From assembly GCF_003003775.1 (NCBI RefSeq), contig NZ_PVWJ01000038.1:1-40961 (forward strand): DNA of 40,961 nucleotides, written 5' to 3'. This stretch comes from Merismopedia glauca CCAP 1448/3 (GTDB lineage Bacteria; Cyanobacteriota; Cyanobacteriia; Cyanobacteriales; CCAP-1448). Shown here one piece after another: positions 16,056 through 24,811 of this stretch (position 1 is the stretch's first letter; each line of letters opens with the position of its first letter). The position numbers were made by a program, and so were the translations under genes. The notes below the pieces were generated by a model, which saw only the letters and a program-made list of their open reading frames with translations, did not search any database and had not been told where the DNA came from.

Positions 16056-18191
16056 CTAGGCTTCGACTAGGATAATTTCGTCATTCAAGTCACTGTCGGC
16101 GATCGCTTCTTTTACTTCTGGTTGCGCCCCTACTACGGTAATGGAGAAGTTAGCGCCTGCTTTTTGTTTGAAGAAGGCGAGGTAGCGTAAAGCTTCATCG
16201 GAGATAGATTTTAAATCCTCCATCAGCAAAGTTAAACTAGTCGCACCGTGGGCTTTTTCTAGTTCTTCTTTGAGATACTTCAACATACTTGACTCTAAAT
16301 CTCCAGATAAACAGATTTTGGCGTTTCCGTCTGTGAATTCTAGTAAATCAGCGTCAAAGTTGAGGGAAGCGGGTACGATGCGGACTCGGAATTTCATCTC
16401 AGTTTGATCGGTGGGTAAGGTTACAGTTAGAGCTTCCGCATCAAAATCGGTATATTTGTTACCATTGAGCCAAACTTCGTCAATTCGCACACTTCCAGGA
16501 GGTAAAATATCTGGTTGCACCCGCAACAGATTGTCTGGGAATCCTCCTGGTGTGGGTTTGAAGTAGAAATCCATTGGCTCTTGGTTAATCAGCAAGTTGG
16601 TATAAACTGCTGATAGGTAAGCCAACTCAAAAGAGTGATATCCTGCCATAGAATGGCTGCCTTTGCCCCGTTCCGTACCTAGTGAGTAAGGCTGTCCGTT
16701 GGCTAAAACGTTGAAGTAAACCCCACCTGCGTCGGTGTCTAGGAACCAGGAATTGTAGAAAGCGGACGATTCTCGTGCTAAGCGGAGATACTCTGGTTTT
16801 TTCAGAATGCCACCTAAGATCAGATAAGCGAGGATTGCTTGTTCTTGCTGCCACCAAGCCTTGCGGTCGTGCCAAGCAAAACGGTGATATTTCTCACCAG
16901 GGGCAAGGACTCGTTCTACTACGTCGTACCAACCACCGCGCTGGCGATCGCTTCCGACTTCCGGCATAATGTGAGCAATTTTGGTAGCTAAGTCTGTATA
17001 TTCTGACTTGGATTTGAGACTGTCCATTCGCATCAAATTCCAAGCAATTTTCAGGTTATGTCCGACTACAGCGCGGTTTTGCTGCCAACCCCAAGTTTGA
17101 TCTTTAGACCAATCTTCCAGAAACTTCTCTTGCACGAAGGGACTTTCACCGTAATCGGGGAAGCGTTGGGCAATGGTATCAAAAGTATACTCCAAGAAAT
17201 CAGCATATTCACTGGCTCCTGTAGCTAGCCACAGGTTAATTAGATAAGCAGGAGCGTGATCGCCGACGGAATTCCAGTTTTTTCGCGCCCGATTGTGACC
17301 TAAAGATTCACTACGGGGATCTAGGGTAATCGGATCGATGTGGGAGAAGAAACCGCCTTTTTCGGTAGTATCTTTGAAATAGCGATTGAATAGATTGATC
17401 GTGCCCTTGATATCATTGAGGATGCGGCGATCGCCCGTGATGCGGTAAGTTTGAGTTGGTCCTGCTAAGGCGTAAATCTGTTCGTAACAGGGAATTGCGT
17501 CAAAGTCATCGCCAAACTCCGAAGCAAATATTTTCTGTTCTGAGCCATTTTCTTGAATATCGACGGCGTGATACCAATAACAGATATCCTCACTCTTGTC
17601 GCGGAAGCGCATATGTTCTCGCAGGTACTGAGTACCTTTATCTGCTGCTTCTAGATAACGTTCTTCCCCAGTCATTAGGTAAGCAGAAGCAAACCCGTAA
17701 ACCAAACGAGAGATGGTATCAGTTTCTTGTCGCCCAGTTTTTTGGCGATCGCCAGTCATGGTTAAATTGGTACGGTACTTGGTATAGTCGATTTCCTCGT
17801 CGCCAAACTCACATTTAATATAGAAATCGGCTAATTCTCTGACTTGTTTAATCCACCAGTCTTGTTTTTCAAACAAAAACTCGTTTTCCGTGCGTCCAAC
17901 GAAGAGGATATGCTTGGCTTCAAACTTGTAGTCACCATTTGCGCCATCTGGGTAAAAAACGCCATAAGCAAACAGAAATCTGCCAGGAACGAGCATATCC
18001 CGCATTTGGGCAGTAGCATCGTGATAAGCTTCCCCCAAGTTACGGACTAATTCACCGTAAACATTGGCGCTGAAATGAACCAGAAACTCGCGATCGTCTG
18101 AGGTTTTGAGGGTAAAAGCATCTTGGCTTTTGTCAAACCCAGTCACATAACCAGCAATTAAGTCTGAAAACGTAAAATCGATTTTATTCAT
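16056..18191 (-). CDS. AGE-family epimerase-fold protein fused to STAS-like domain
   Basis: 711 residues. About 1-120 is a beta-rich head of unknown type. About 130-560 is an (alpha/alpha)6 barrel of the N-acylglucosamine 2-epimerase family, with NWNSVGDHAPAYLINLW, VVGHNLKIAWNLMRM, FAWHDRKAWWQQEQAI and GSHSMAGYHSFELAYL giving the expected histidine, Trp and acid positions. A linker leads to about 85 C-terminal residues (KICLSGDLESSMLKYLKEEL, then TSLTLLMEDLKSISDEALRYL) that resemble a STAS/anti-anti-sigma domain, with a serine where the phosphorylated residue would sit. That would tie sugar chemistry to partner-switch signalling (inference). AAGGTGAT lies 6 bases before ATG 18191. It lies downstream of glgX on the same strand with a 520-base gap full of palindromes. 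Confidence 0.85.
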   Translation of the reverse strand: MNKIDFTFSDLIAGYVTGFDKSQDAFTLKTSDDREFLVHFSANVYGELVRNLGEAYHDATAQMRDMLVPGRFLFAYGVFYPDGANGDYKFEAKHILFVGRTENEFLFEKQDWWIKQVRELADFYIKCEFGDEEIDYTKYRTNLTMTGDRQKTGRQETDTISRLVYGFASAYLMTGEERYLEAADKGTQYLREHMRFRDKSEDICYWYHAVDIQENGSEQKIFASEFGDDFDAIPCYEQIYALAGPTQTYRITGDRRILNDIKGTINLFNRYFKDTTEKGGFFSHIDPITLDPRSESLGHNRARKNWNSVGDHAPAYLINLWLATGASEYADFLEYTFDTIAQRFPDYGESPFVQEKFLEDWSKDQTWGWQQNRAVVGHNLKIAWNLMRMDSLKSKSEYTDLATKIAHIMPEVGSDRQRGGWYDVVERVLAPGEKYHRFAWHDRKAWWQQEQAILAYLILGGILKKPEYLRLARESSAFYNSWFLDTDAGGVYFNVLANGQPYSLGTERGKGSHSMAGYHSFELAYLSAVYTNLLINQEPMDFYFKPTPGGFPDNLLRVQPDILPPGSVRIDEVWLNGNKYTDFDAEALTVTLPTDQTEMKFRVRIVPASLNFDADLLEFTDGNAKICLSGDLESSMLKYLKEELEKAHGATSLTLLMEDLKSISDEALRYLAFFKQKAGANFSITVVGAQPEVKEAIADSDLNDEIILVEA

Positions 18192-18288
18192 GAGATATCA
18201 CCTTAAGTTGATAAATTTGGAGAATTACATCTGTCTTAGATCTCACCCCCTTCCATTACCCAGATCTAAGGCTGGGCGTTACATCCGC

Positions 18289-18403
18289 CAGGGACTTAAG
18301 TCCCTGTCTCATCGCTAAAGTCGGTTAAAACCGACTAAAAAGCCTTTCTCTTGAGTCCGTTTGAACGGACTTGAGCTATGAGCCACCGAATTGATTCGGT
18401 GGC
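18289..18403. repeat. Composite repeat of four consecutive short palindromes
   Basis: Four hairpins in about 115 bases: CAGGGACTT/AAGTCCCTG (18289-18306), AGTCGGTT/AACCGACT (18319-18336), AGTCCGTT/AACGGACT (18354-18371) and GCCACCGAAT/ATTCGGTGGC (18382-18403). The 523-base gap between glgX and the epimerase gene holds this plus the element at 18655 and no convincing gene. The cluster would form a multi-hairpin RNA or a mobile-repeat relic. Confidence 0.85.
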
Positions 18404-18654
18404 GGAAAGCAAGCGTGGGTAAGGATTTCATCAGATATCGGTAAAGCATAGGCTTGTAGGGAAGGGGGTTTGGTGAAATGGAAATTTAGCGATCGCCGAA
18501 CTGCATTTGTGCGTGTTTTTGCACGTATCTGTACTCTTGCATGAATATAATTGAAAAACGTGCATAATTGTGTAATTCATGTAGCAACCTGCAACTTCAC
18601 AGACAAACGCGCACGAGTGATTAGACAAAAGTAGTTGGGAGTCAGAATCTGGTT

Positions 18655-18713
18655 TCTTGTGGGATAGCCGTCTCGGCTGTCCCTGGGGCAGGCAGGATGC
18701 CTACCCCACAAGA
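18655..18713. repeat. MITE-like element with 9-bp terminal inverted repeats, copy 1
   Basis: Ends TCTTGTGGG and CCCACAAGA. Inside are GATAGCCGTCTCGGCTGTCC and GGGGCAGGCAGGATGCC. The same element lies in opposite orientation, with about 15 extra bases in the middle, at 21600-21673. It stops one base short of the glgX stop codon (18715-18717). Confidence 0.85.
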
Positions 18714-18714
18714 G

Positions 18715-20820
18715 TTATTTAGAAATCAGCACTACCACGCTGCGCCCTGAAACTAGATAATGAGAAGAGGTAATTTCTTCTTCCATACCAGCTTCAGCGA
18801 TATCTTGGGGGGAAACCTGCGCCGTATCGACACTGCGATACCAGCGCCTACCTGGAACCGTAGGAAGGGCAAATTCCAACTGTTCCCAGTACATATTGCA
18901 CATGATGTGGAGATCTGCTTCCCCATCAAAACCACCCAGAGTAAAAGCTAGGGTACGGGCGTTAGGATCGTTCCAGTTAGGGGTATTGAGTTCGCAACCA
19001 TGCCAAGATATATCTGGTAAACCGCGATCGTTAATCGCACCTGTAAAGAAACGGGAACGATGAATCGCTGGATGCTGCTGGCGGAACTTCATCATTAACT
19101 GCCAGAACCGCAGTAAATCGCTGTTTTTTTCGACCAAGTTCCAATCAAACCAGCTAATCTCGTTATCTTGGCAATAGGCGTTATTATTCCCTTTTTGGGT
19201 GCGTCGGACTTCATCACCCATGACGATTGTGGGGACACCTTGAGATAGTAACAGGAGAGTAGCAAAGTTTTTGATTTGGCGATCGCGCAATTCTTCAATT
19301 TCCCGATTCTCCGTCTCTCCTTCTACCCCACTATTCCAACTCAGGTTGTCATTAATCCCATCTTGGTTTCCTTCCCCATTGGCTTCGTTGTGCTTTTCGT
19401 CGTAGGAAACCAGATCGTTGAGGGTAAAACCGTCATGAACGGTAATGAAATTAATGCTATTAATCGGTAAATGTCCGTTACTTTCGTACAAATCGGCACT
19501 GCCAGCGATTCTATTCGCCACTGCACCGATGATCCCAGCTTCTCCCTTGACAAAGCGCCGCATATCGTCCCGATACCTGCCATTCCACTCTGCCCAACGA
19601 TAGCCAGGGAAATAGCCAATTTGATACAATCCCGCCGCATCCCAAGCTTCAGCGATGATTTTGGTATCGGCTAGAGTTTCCGATAATTCGATATTCCAGA
19701 CTACTGGAGGATACTGCAAAGGGACTCCATCTTGTCCGCGAGATAAGACAGAACCTTCATCAAACCGGAAACCATCAACGTGTAACTCTTTAACCCAATA
19801 TTCCAAAGACTCCAGAATCAATTTTTCGGCAATTGGATGATTGCAGTTAAAAGTATTACCGCAACCAGTGTAATCGTAGTAATACTGTTTATTACCTTCA
19901 ACTAGATAGTAGTAGATGCTATTATCTATACCTCTGAAGCAAAAAGTTGGCCCTTGATGATTGCCTTCATCAGTGTGATTGAAGACGACATCCAAAATCA
20001 CCTCAATTCCTGCTTGATGCAGCGCTTTGACTAGATCTCGAAACTCTTTGACGTGTTCCCCCATTTCTGGATTAGTACAATAACCACTATGGGGAGCAAA
20101 ATAGCCCATTGTACTGTAACCCCAGTAGTTAGTTAGAGGTTTCCCATCTACATAGCGCAAAGGTTCGGTGTCATCGAAATCAAAGATTGGCAAAAGTTCA
20201 ACTGCTGTCACCCCTAATTGTTTAAGATAGGGAATTTTCTCGATGATTCCGGCAAAAGTTCCGGGATGATTGACCCCTGATGTGGGAGATTTTGTAAATC
20301 CACCGACATGCATCTCATAGATAATACTTTCAGCCATCGGACGATTGAGAGGGCGATCGCCTTCCCAATCATACTCCTCGGTGTCGATGACCACACTCCG
20401 CATCGATGTGGTTAAATTATCCCCAGGTACGCAGGCATTGCCCCGCTTCCACAAGGTTTTATTATTACCTTTAGCATAGGGATCGATTAACACTTTATTT
20501 TTATCAAATCGATGTCCCGCACTTAAATCTTGAGGACCATCAACTCGATAAGCATAATGGATTCCTGATGGTAAACCTTTCACGTAAATATGCCAAAAAT
20601 GAAAGGTTTTATTAACCGTTGGATCTAGGCTAATAATCTGAATTGGTTCTGGATCGTCATGGTCGTTAAATAATAGTAATTCTACTCCAGTGGCGTGTTC
20701 TGAAAATAGCGAAAAATTCACCCCATTAGCATCAGGAGTAGCACCTAAAGGATGACGAGTGCCTTTAGCTGTTTGATAAATAGTGGGAGAAACTTTAGGA
20801 ATCTCTAATATTGTAGTCAT
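18715..20820 (-). CDS. glgX: Glycogen debranching enzyme (isoamylase type)
   Basis: 701-residue GH13 enzyme that cleaves alpha-1,6 branches of glycogen. An N-terminal beta-sandwich module (to about 150, with HPLGATPDANGVNFSLFSEH) precedes the barrel. Catalytic region: DVVFNHTDEGN, nucleophile in VDGFRFDEGSVL (about residue 352), acid in IIAEAWDAAG (about 390) and VHDGFTLNDL (about 463). The residue after the nucleophile Asp is Glu where Leu is common. The ATG overlaps the stop of the upstream DJ-1/PfpI gene by four bases (ATGA), so the two are translationally coupled. Cytosolic carbon-storage turnover is expected; a narrower substrate is possible given the unusual neighbours. Confidence 0.95.
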   Translation of the reverse strand: MTTILEIPKVSPTIYQTAKGTRHPLGATPDANGVNFSLFSEHATGVELLLFNDHDDPEPIQIISLDPTVNKTFHFWHIYVKGLPSGIHYAYRVDGPQDLSAGHRFDKNKVLIDPYAKGNNKTLWKRGNACVPGDNLTTSMRSVVIDTEEYDWEGDRPLNRPMAESIIYEMHVGGFTKSPTSGVNHPGTFAGIIEKIPYLKQLGVTAVELLPIFDFDDTEPLRYVDGKPLTNYWGYSTMGYFAPHSGYCTNPEMGEHVKEFRDLVKALHQAGIEVILDVVFNHTDEGNHQGPTFCFRGIDNSIYYYLVEGNKQYYYDYTGCGNTFNCNHPIAEKLILESLEYWVKELHVDGFRFDEGSVLSRGQDGVPLQYPPVVWNIELSETLADTKIIAEAWDAAGLYQIGYFPGYRWAEWNGRYRDDMRRFVKGEAGIIGAVANRIAGSADLYESNGHLPINSINFITVHDGFTLNDLVSYDEKHNEANGEGNQDGINDNLSWNSGVEGETENREIEELRDRQIKNFATLLLLSQGVPTIVMGDEVRRTQKGNNNAYCQDNEISWFDWNLVEKNSDLLRFWQLMMKFRQQHPAIHRSRFFTGAINDRGLPDISWHGCELNTPNWNDPNARTLAFTLGGFDGEADLHIMCNMYWEQLEFALPTVPGRRWYRSVDTAQVSPQDIAEAGMEEEITSSHYLVSGRSVVVLISK

Positions 20821-21485
20821 GATTTATTTTCTGAATAAACTTCTACCGCCAGCATATTGATGATTTCTTTAGCAAATAAATGACAGTGCGCGCCAGTTCT
20901 TCCTGTCACTAAATCCCCATCTACAACCACATCTTTATCTGTATAAATTGCCCCCATATTTACTACATCTCCATGCAAGTTATTGTGGCAAGTTACAGGA
21001 CGACCTTTGACTAATTCTGGAACTGAAGCAACTAACCACATTCCATGACAAATGATCCCTTTAAGGATATTTTTTTCGGCAAAAGCTCGTTTAAGAAACT
21101 CGGTTGCAGGAGACAGTTCGCCGACTTTTTCTGAATATCTCAACCTGTCAGAAACAAAAGCCGAAGGTACGATGATAGCTGCATAAGATTTCAGTTCTAC
21201 ATCATCAATATTCTCAAAGCTTTCATGACATTCTAAAGGTGCATGATATTCGTGTCCTTGGAAAGTAAGGGAAGCTTGACCCCACAGACGGGTCAGGAGA
21301 TGAACGTCAGCCCCTTCTTCAGCAAAGCGGTAATGATAATACCAAATCTCGTGTTCGTAAAAGTCACTTTCAATTAAAATTCCAATCTTTTTTCCTGGTA
21401 GTTTGGCGACTGATAGATCTGCTTTTGTGACTCCATTTTTGCCAGGAGGTGCAGCCTGTAATTTATCTAAGGTAGAAACGAGCAT
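20817..21485 (-). CDS. DJ-1/PfpI family protein
   Basis: 222 residues of the DJ-1/PfpI fold. After a ~30-residue N-terminal extension come KKIGILIESDFYEHE (acid at about 39), HEYHAPLECHESF and the nucleophile elbow KGIICHGMWLVASVPE with Cys146 and adjacent His147. The family includes proteases, chaperones and glyoxalase III/deglycase-type enzymes. The Cys-His-Gly elbow fits PfpI-like hydrolase or deglycase chemistry, but substrate is unknown. GGGAAAGAT precedes the ATG at 21485. The end overlaps glgX by four bases, tying it functionally to glycogen breakdown (inference). Confidence 0.9.
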   Translation of the reverse strand: MLVSTLDKLQAAPPGKNGVTKADLSVAKLPGKKIGILIESDFYEHEIWYYHYRFAEEGADVHLLTRLWGQASLTFQGHEYHAPLECHESFENIDDVELKSYAAIIVPSAFVSDRLRYSEKVGELSPATEFLKRAFAEKNILKGIICHGMWLVASVPELVKGRPVTCHNNLHGDVVNMGAIYTDKDVVVDGDLVTGRTGAHCHLFAKEIINMLAVEVYSENKS

Positions 21486-21543
21486 TTTTTATCTTTCCCT
21501 AAACATAATATTTGACATTCATAGCGGAGAATAATTGTCTGGC

Positions 21544-21571
21544 GTAGGGGCGCAACGCATTGCGCCCCTAC
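21544..21571. repeat. 28-bp palindromic repeat, family B (GTAGGGGCGC)
   Basis: Arms GTAGGGGCGCAA and TTGCGCCCCTAC-type halves around an ACGC/GCAT centre. It lies in the 199-base gap upstream of the DJ-1/PfpI gene, 28 bases from the MITE-like copy 2. Confidence 0.85.
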
Positions 21572-21599
21572 AGATATCTGTTGTCCGATCTTTAACCAA

Positions 21600-21673
21600 T
21601 TGTGGGGTGGGCATCCTGCCTGCCCCAGGGATAGCTAAATACCAGGGACAGCCGAGACGGCTATCCCACAAGA
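21600..21673. repeat. MITE-like element, copy 2 (inverted)
   Basis: Inverted relative of 18655-18713: its reverse complement reads TCTTGTGGGATAGCCGTCTC, then GGCTGTCCCTGG, a 15-base insertion, and GGGGCAGGCAGGATGCC. It lies 12 bases after the stop of the ankyrin gene. The inverted pair brackets glgX and the DJ-1/PfpI gene. Confidence 0.85.
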
Positions 21674-21684
21674 GATCGGATTAA

Positions 21685-23145
21685 TTAGTGCCCCATGATT
21701 TTGGCTTTAATTAACGGGACAATTCGCTCATCATCAGCACCCAAAACATCGATCGCAATATCTAAGACTTGTTTGCCGTCATGACCTTTTAAATCTAATC
21801 TGGCACCAGCATTAATTAAGATTTCAGCACATTCGCTAAACCCATGCCAAAGGGCATCGTGAAGGGGTGTATAACCATTAATTGGTCCTTGGATATCTAG
21901 ATCGATATCGGGGTGTTGCACCAACATTTTGAGAATTTCTGGATTGCCATTATAGGTGGCTTTATGAATTGGAGAACCCTTAAATACCCAATCTTCAACT
22001 CTCACTTTCGCACCCGCTTGTAGAAGTTCTTGAACAATTTCTGTATGTCCGTCGCGGGCAGCAACTAGTAGGGGAGTATGACCATCTGAAAATGAATTAA
22101 CATGAGGATAAAGAGTATTAACATCAGCCCCACTAGCAATTAATTCTCGAACTGTTTTTAGATCTCCCTGATTAGTAGCAGCCATCACCGTTTGAGATTC
22201 AATCTGGCTGTGTGCTGTCTTGCTACCCCCATCAATAATCTCTTGCATGACCACAAATTTCTGTTTCTCCTCACCTTGATTGACATTTAGTTCAAATTTG
22301 AGGTGATCTTCTAAAGTAAAGCCGTAATGGGTGCCTAAATTGAGATTTGCGCCATGTTCTACTAATAAATTGACTATTTCGGGCCACTTGTACCACAGAG
22401 CATCCATAATGGGTGTATGTCCCATTGTGGGAGTGACTGCATCGACAAACGCACCTGCATCTAGCAGCAATTTCGCCACTTCGACGCTTCCACCCTGACA
22501 AGCCTTGTGTAAGGGTGTTGCGCCAGTTTTACTATCGGTAGTGAGGAGATCTGCACCTGCATCTAGCAATAATTTGACCATTTCTGGGTTAGCATGACAG
22601 ACAGCAGTCATTAAAACAGTTAAGCCGTTTTCAAGATTGCGAGTGTTAGGATTAGCAGTTTCTTGCAACAGACGTTTAGCTGTATCTAGATCGTCATTTT
22701 CCACCGCCTCAATCAAACGAGAACTTAAATCTCCTCTAAAAGCTGCAATAATTGGGGATGGATCGCAATAAGATTTCCATTTGACAATTTTGCCCCCAGC
22801 AACTTGCATCGAGGTTGCAAAAGTGATGTCAAAAGTAATTCCAGTATCTTTAACCGTAGTAATATCATGGACGACACCAAAAGCGCGATCGCCCTGGACT
22901 ACCAGATCTACGGGTTTAAATAGTTTAACTTGGGCAATGCGATCGCGAGTGGCAAAAGATTCACTCACCTCCTTCACTCCATGAGAGGTCCCAATCCAAG
23001 GAATCACGTCACTTACCCCCGCAACGGGTTGTAAATTCACCCATTCCACATCATCGGCTAAACAACTCATCGCTGTGGCGTAATCCCCTTCGTCGAGGGC
23101 TTTAAACCAGGTTTCTGTTACTCTTTGGGTTTCTGCTTGACTCAT
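21685..23145 (-). CDS. SnoaL/NTF2-like domain fused to ankyrin repeats
   Basis: 486 residues. The first ~140 form a SnoaL/NTF2-like cone (VTETWFKALDEGDYATAMSC, DDVEWVNLQPVAG, then GGKIVKWKSYCDPSPII), a fold used for small hydrophobic ligands, cyclases and isomerases. The rest is about seven ankyrin repeats, clear in ENGLTVLMTAVCHANPEM, GATPLHKACQGGSVEVAKLL, GHTPLLVAARDGHTEIVQEL and GYTPLHDALWHGFSECAEIL. The ankyrin stack implies protein binding, perhaps scaffolding of the cluster's enzymes (inference). GAGGTGAAT precedes ATG 23145. The gap to the GMC gene is 50 bases and holds a palindrome. No signal peptide, so cytosolic. Confidence 0.92.
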   Translation of the reverse strand: MSQAETQRVTETWFKALDEGDYATAMSCLADDVEWVNLQPVAGVSDVIPWIGTSHGVKEVSESFATRDRIAQVKLFKPVDLVVQGDRAFGVVHDITTVKDTGITFDITFATSMQVAGGKIVKWKSYCDPSPIIAAFRGDLSSRLIEAVENDDLDTAKRLLQETANPNTRNLENGLTVLMTAVCHANPEMVKLLLDAGADLLTTDSKTGATPLHKACQGGSVEVAKLLLDAGAFVDAVTPTMGHTPIMDALWYKWPEIVNLLVEHGANLNLGTHYGFTLEDHLKFELNVNQGEEKQKFVVMQEIIDGGSKTAHSQIESQTVMAATNQGDLKTVRELIASGADVNTLYPHVNSFSDGHTPLLVAARDGHTEIVQELLQAGAKVRVEDWVFKGSPIHKATYNGNPEILKMLVQHPDIDLDIQGPINGYTPLHDALWHGFSECAEILINAGARLDLKGHDGKQVLDIAIDVLGADDERIVPLIKAKIMGH

Positions 23146-23171
23146 AATTCACCTCAATGATTGGGTTGACG

Positions 23172-23199
23172 TTAGGGGCGCAACGCATTGCGCCCCTAC
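23172..23199. repeat. 28-bp palindromic repeat, family B, overlapping a stop codon
   Basis: Copy of the GTAGGGGCGC palindrome with the first G replaced by T. On the minus strand its terminal CTAC half supplies the TAG stop (23196-23198) of the GMC oxidoreductase gene. Confidence 0.85.
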
Positions 23200-24701
23200 G
23201 GGGTTATGTCTTGGGCTAAAATACGATCTAGGCAACGTTCGGCGATCGCTGCAATGGTTAAGGCTGGATTGACACAGGTACTAGATCCTGGGAGTAAAGA
23301 ACCATCCACGACGTATAAATTTGGATATCCGAAAACTCTGCCATACTCATCGCAAACCCTTCCCATACAAGCGCCACCTACCTGATGTCCGGTAATTTGG
23401 GCGGCAATTGGAGGCACTTCTCCACCGTTTTTCTCGCTCAATTTTTCGGCTAAATACTTAGCAGCTTCCTTGGCTTTTGGATCGCTGGTAAAATTTAGTT
23501 GAACAGTATCGGAATCGCGATCGTAACTAAAATTACCCCGATGATTAGTCATGGCAAAAACGAAAGTACCAATGACATTTTTCTCAGGGAAATCTTGCTC
23601 AAACCTGGGTAATGGCGCGCGCATCATCACGCAAGGAAGAATGGGATTTTGATAATTTAGAACAGCGATCGCACCTGGCCCTCCTAAGTGTGGATTAGTA
23701 GTTTCTGAAAGATGGGTACGAAAAGCATAAGTATCTCCATCATTCCCAAATCCTTGACCTAACTCATCATTAATTCTGGGTAAGTTTCCTTTGGCTTTTG
23801 CTTTAATTAATAGATCGCAAGTTCCCATCGTTCCCGCCGCCACAAACAAGTATTGGCAAGTTAATATTTGCTGGTCAACTACATCGCCGGAATCATTAAT
23901 TATGTCTACTGAAACTGCATATCCACTTCCAGGATTTTGGGCAATTTTAGTTACTAAATGGTGAGTTCTGATTTCTACATTTCCAGTTGCTTCAGCCAGT
24001 TTTAAATAGTTGCTATCTAGAGTTTTTTTACCTCCGCTATTATTGCCAAACCAAAACTCAGCCGCAATTACAGATGCGACTTTTTTGCCAGCTATTTCCT
24101 CTCTGACAATATCCCAATCTACACCCATTGGAAAACGAGTTACCCCATCCTTTAATCCAGAATTAGATGATTCTGTGTAGGGAAATTCAGATTTCAAAGC
24201 TTGCTGTTCTAATATCTTTAAACCTAGATAATATTCACTCTCTAAAACATCATCTGGAATTGGGGAAGTGCCAATTACCGAATGAACTCTGGGAAAGTAA
24301 ACCGCATCCATTTCTTCGTAACTAATGGAATTAGGAAAAACTTGTTCAAATAGTTCTTTAGGTGGTTGAATTAAAATCCCACCATAAGCCAAAGAACCAC
24401 CGCCAACTCCAGAACCTACTAGAAACTTATAATCTCCTTTTTCAATAACTTCTAATACCCCTGTAGATTTCTGAATCGGAATGCCTTCATAACCTGGAGT
24501 TTTGGTTACAGTGTTGAGCCATTCTGCGCGTCCATCAGGGTTTCTAAAAGTGGCAAAAGTATCATTTGTTGTGGGATCTTTAATCGTCCAACGCCGACCC
24601 CTTTCTAATACAATAGTTCTAATTCCCGCTTCTCCTAAACGTAAAGCCGATACTGCTCCTCCGAAACCGCTACCAATGACAATTGCTGTAATATCAGTCA
24701 T
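23196..24701 (-). CDS. GMC-type FAD oxidoreductase, cholesterol-oxidase-like
   Basis: 501-residue flavoprotein. FAD binding: AIVIGSGFGGAVSALRLGEAG and VLERGRRW at the N-terminus, GSGVGGGSLAYGGILI in the next part, and LFVAAGTMGTCDLLIKA. C-terminus: ITGHQVGGACMGRV and VVDGSLLPGSSTCVNPALTI carry the His and Asn expected at the active site in the cholesterol-oxidase-like GMC branch. It would oxidise an alcohol, typically with oxygen or another acceptor. No signal peptide, so cytosolic. The substrate is unknown; sterols are unlikely in cyanobacteria. Neighbours (SnoaL, VOC, EthD and ThDP enzymes) suggest a small-molecule pathway. The stop codon lies within a palindromic repeat. Confidence 0.92.
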   Translation of the reverse strand: MTDITAIVIGSGFGGAVSALRLGEAGIRTIVLERGRRWTIKDPTTNDTFATFRNPDGRAEWLNTVTKTPGYEGIPIQKSTGVLEVIEKGDYKFLVGSGVGGGSLAYGGILIQPPKELFEQVFPNSISYEEMDAVYFPRVHSVIGTSPIPDDVLESEYYLGLKILEQQALKSEFPYTESSNSGLKDGVTRFPMGVDWDIVREEIAGKKVASVIAAEFWFGNNSGGKKTLDSNYLKLAEATGNVEIRTHHLVTKIAQNPGSGYAVSVDIINDSGDVVDQQILTCQYLFVAAGTMGTCDLLIKAKAKGNLPRINDELGQGFGNDGDTYAFRTHLSETTNPHLGGPGAIAVLNYQNPILPCVMMRAPLPRFEQDFPEKNVIGTFVFAMTNHRGNFSYDRDSDTVQLNFTSDPKAKEAAKYLAEKLSEKNGGEVPPIAAQITGHQVGGACMGRVCDEYGRVFGYPNLYVVDGSLLPGSSTCVNPALTIAAIAERCLDRILAQDITP

Positions 24702-24753
24702 GATTTTTATCTCTAGGCATCATCTGTTTCATAATTTTTTGATTTGTGCGGGT

Positions 24754-24781
24754 GTAGGGGCGCAATGCATTGCGCCCCTAC
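24754..24781. repeat. 28-bp palindromic repeat, family B (GTAGGGGCGCAATG)
   Basis: Perfect palindrome of arms GTAGGGGCGCAATG and CATTGCGCCCCTAC. It lies in the 110-base gap between the VOC and GMC genes. Confidence 0.9.
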
Positions 24782-24811
24782 AATGCCTGTTAAATACAAA
24801 CAAAAAACTAA

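Noticed and set aside
18431-18628. 65-codon open frame on the minus strand
   Set aside because: Low-complexity, Cys-rich sequence without a ribosome site, in a repeat-rich gap.
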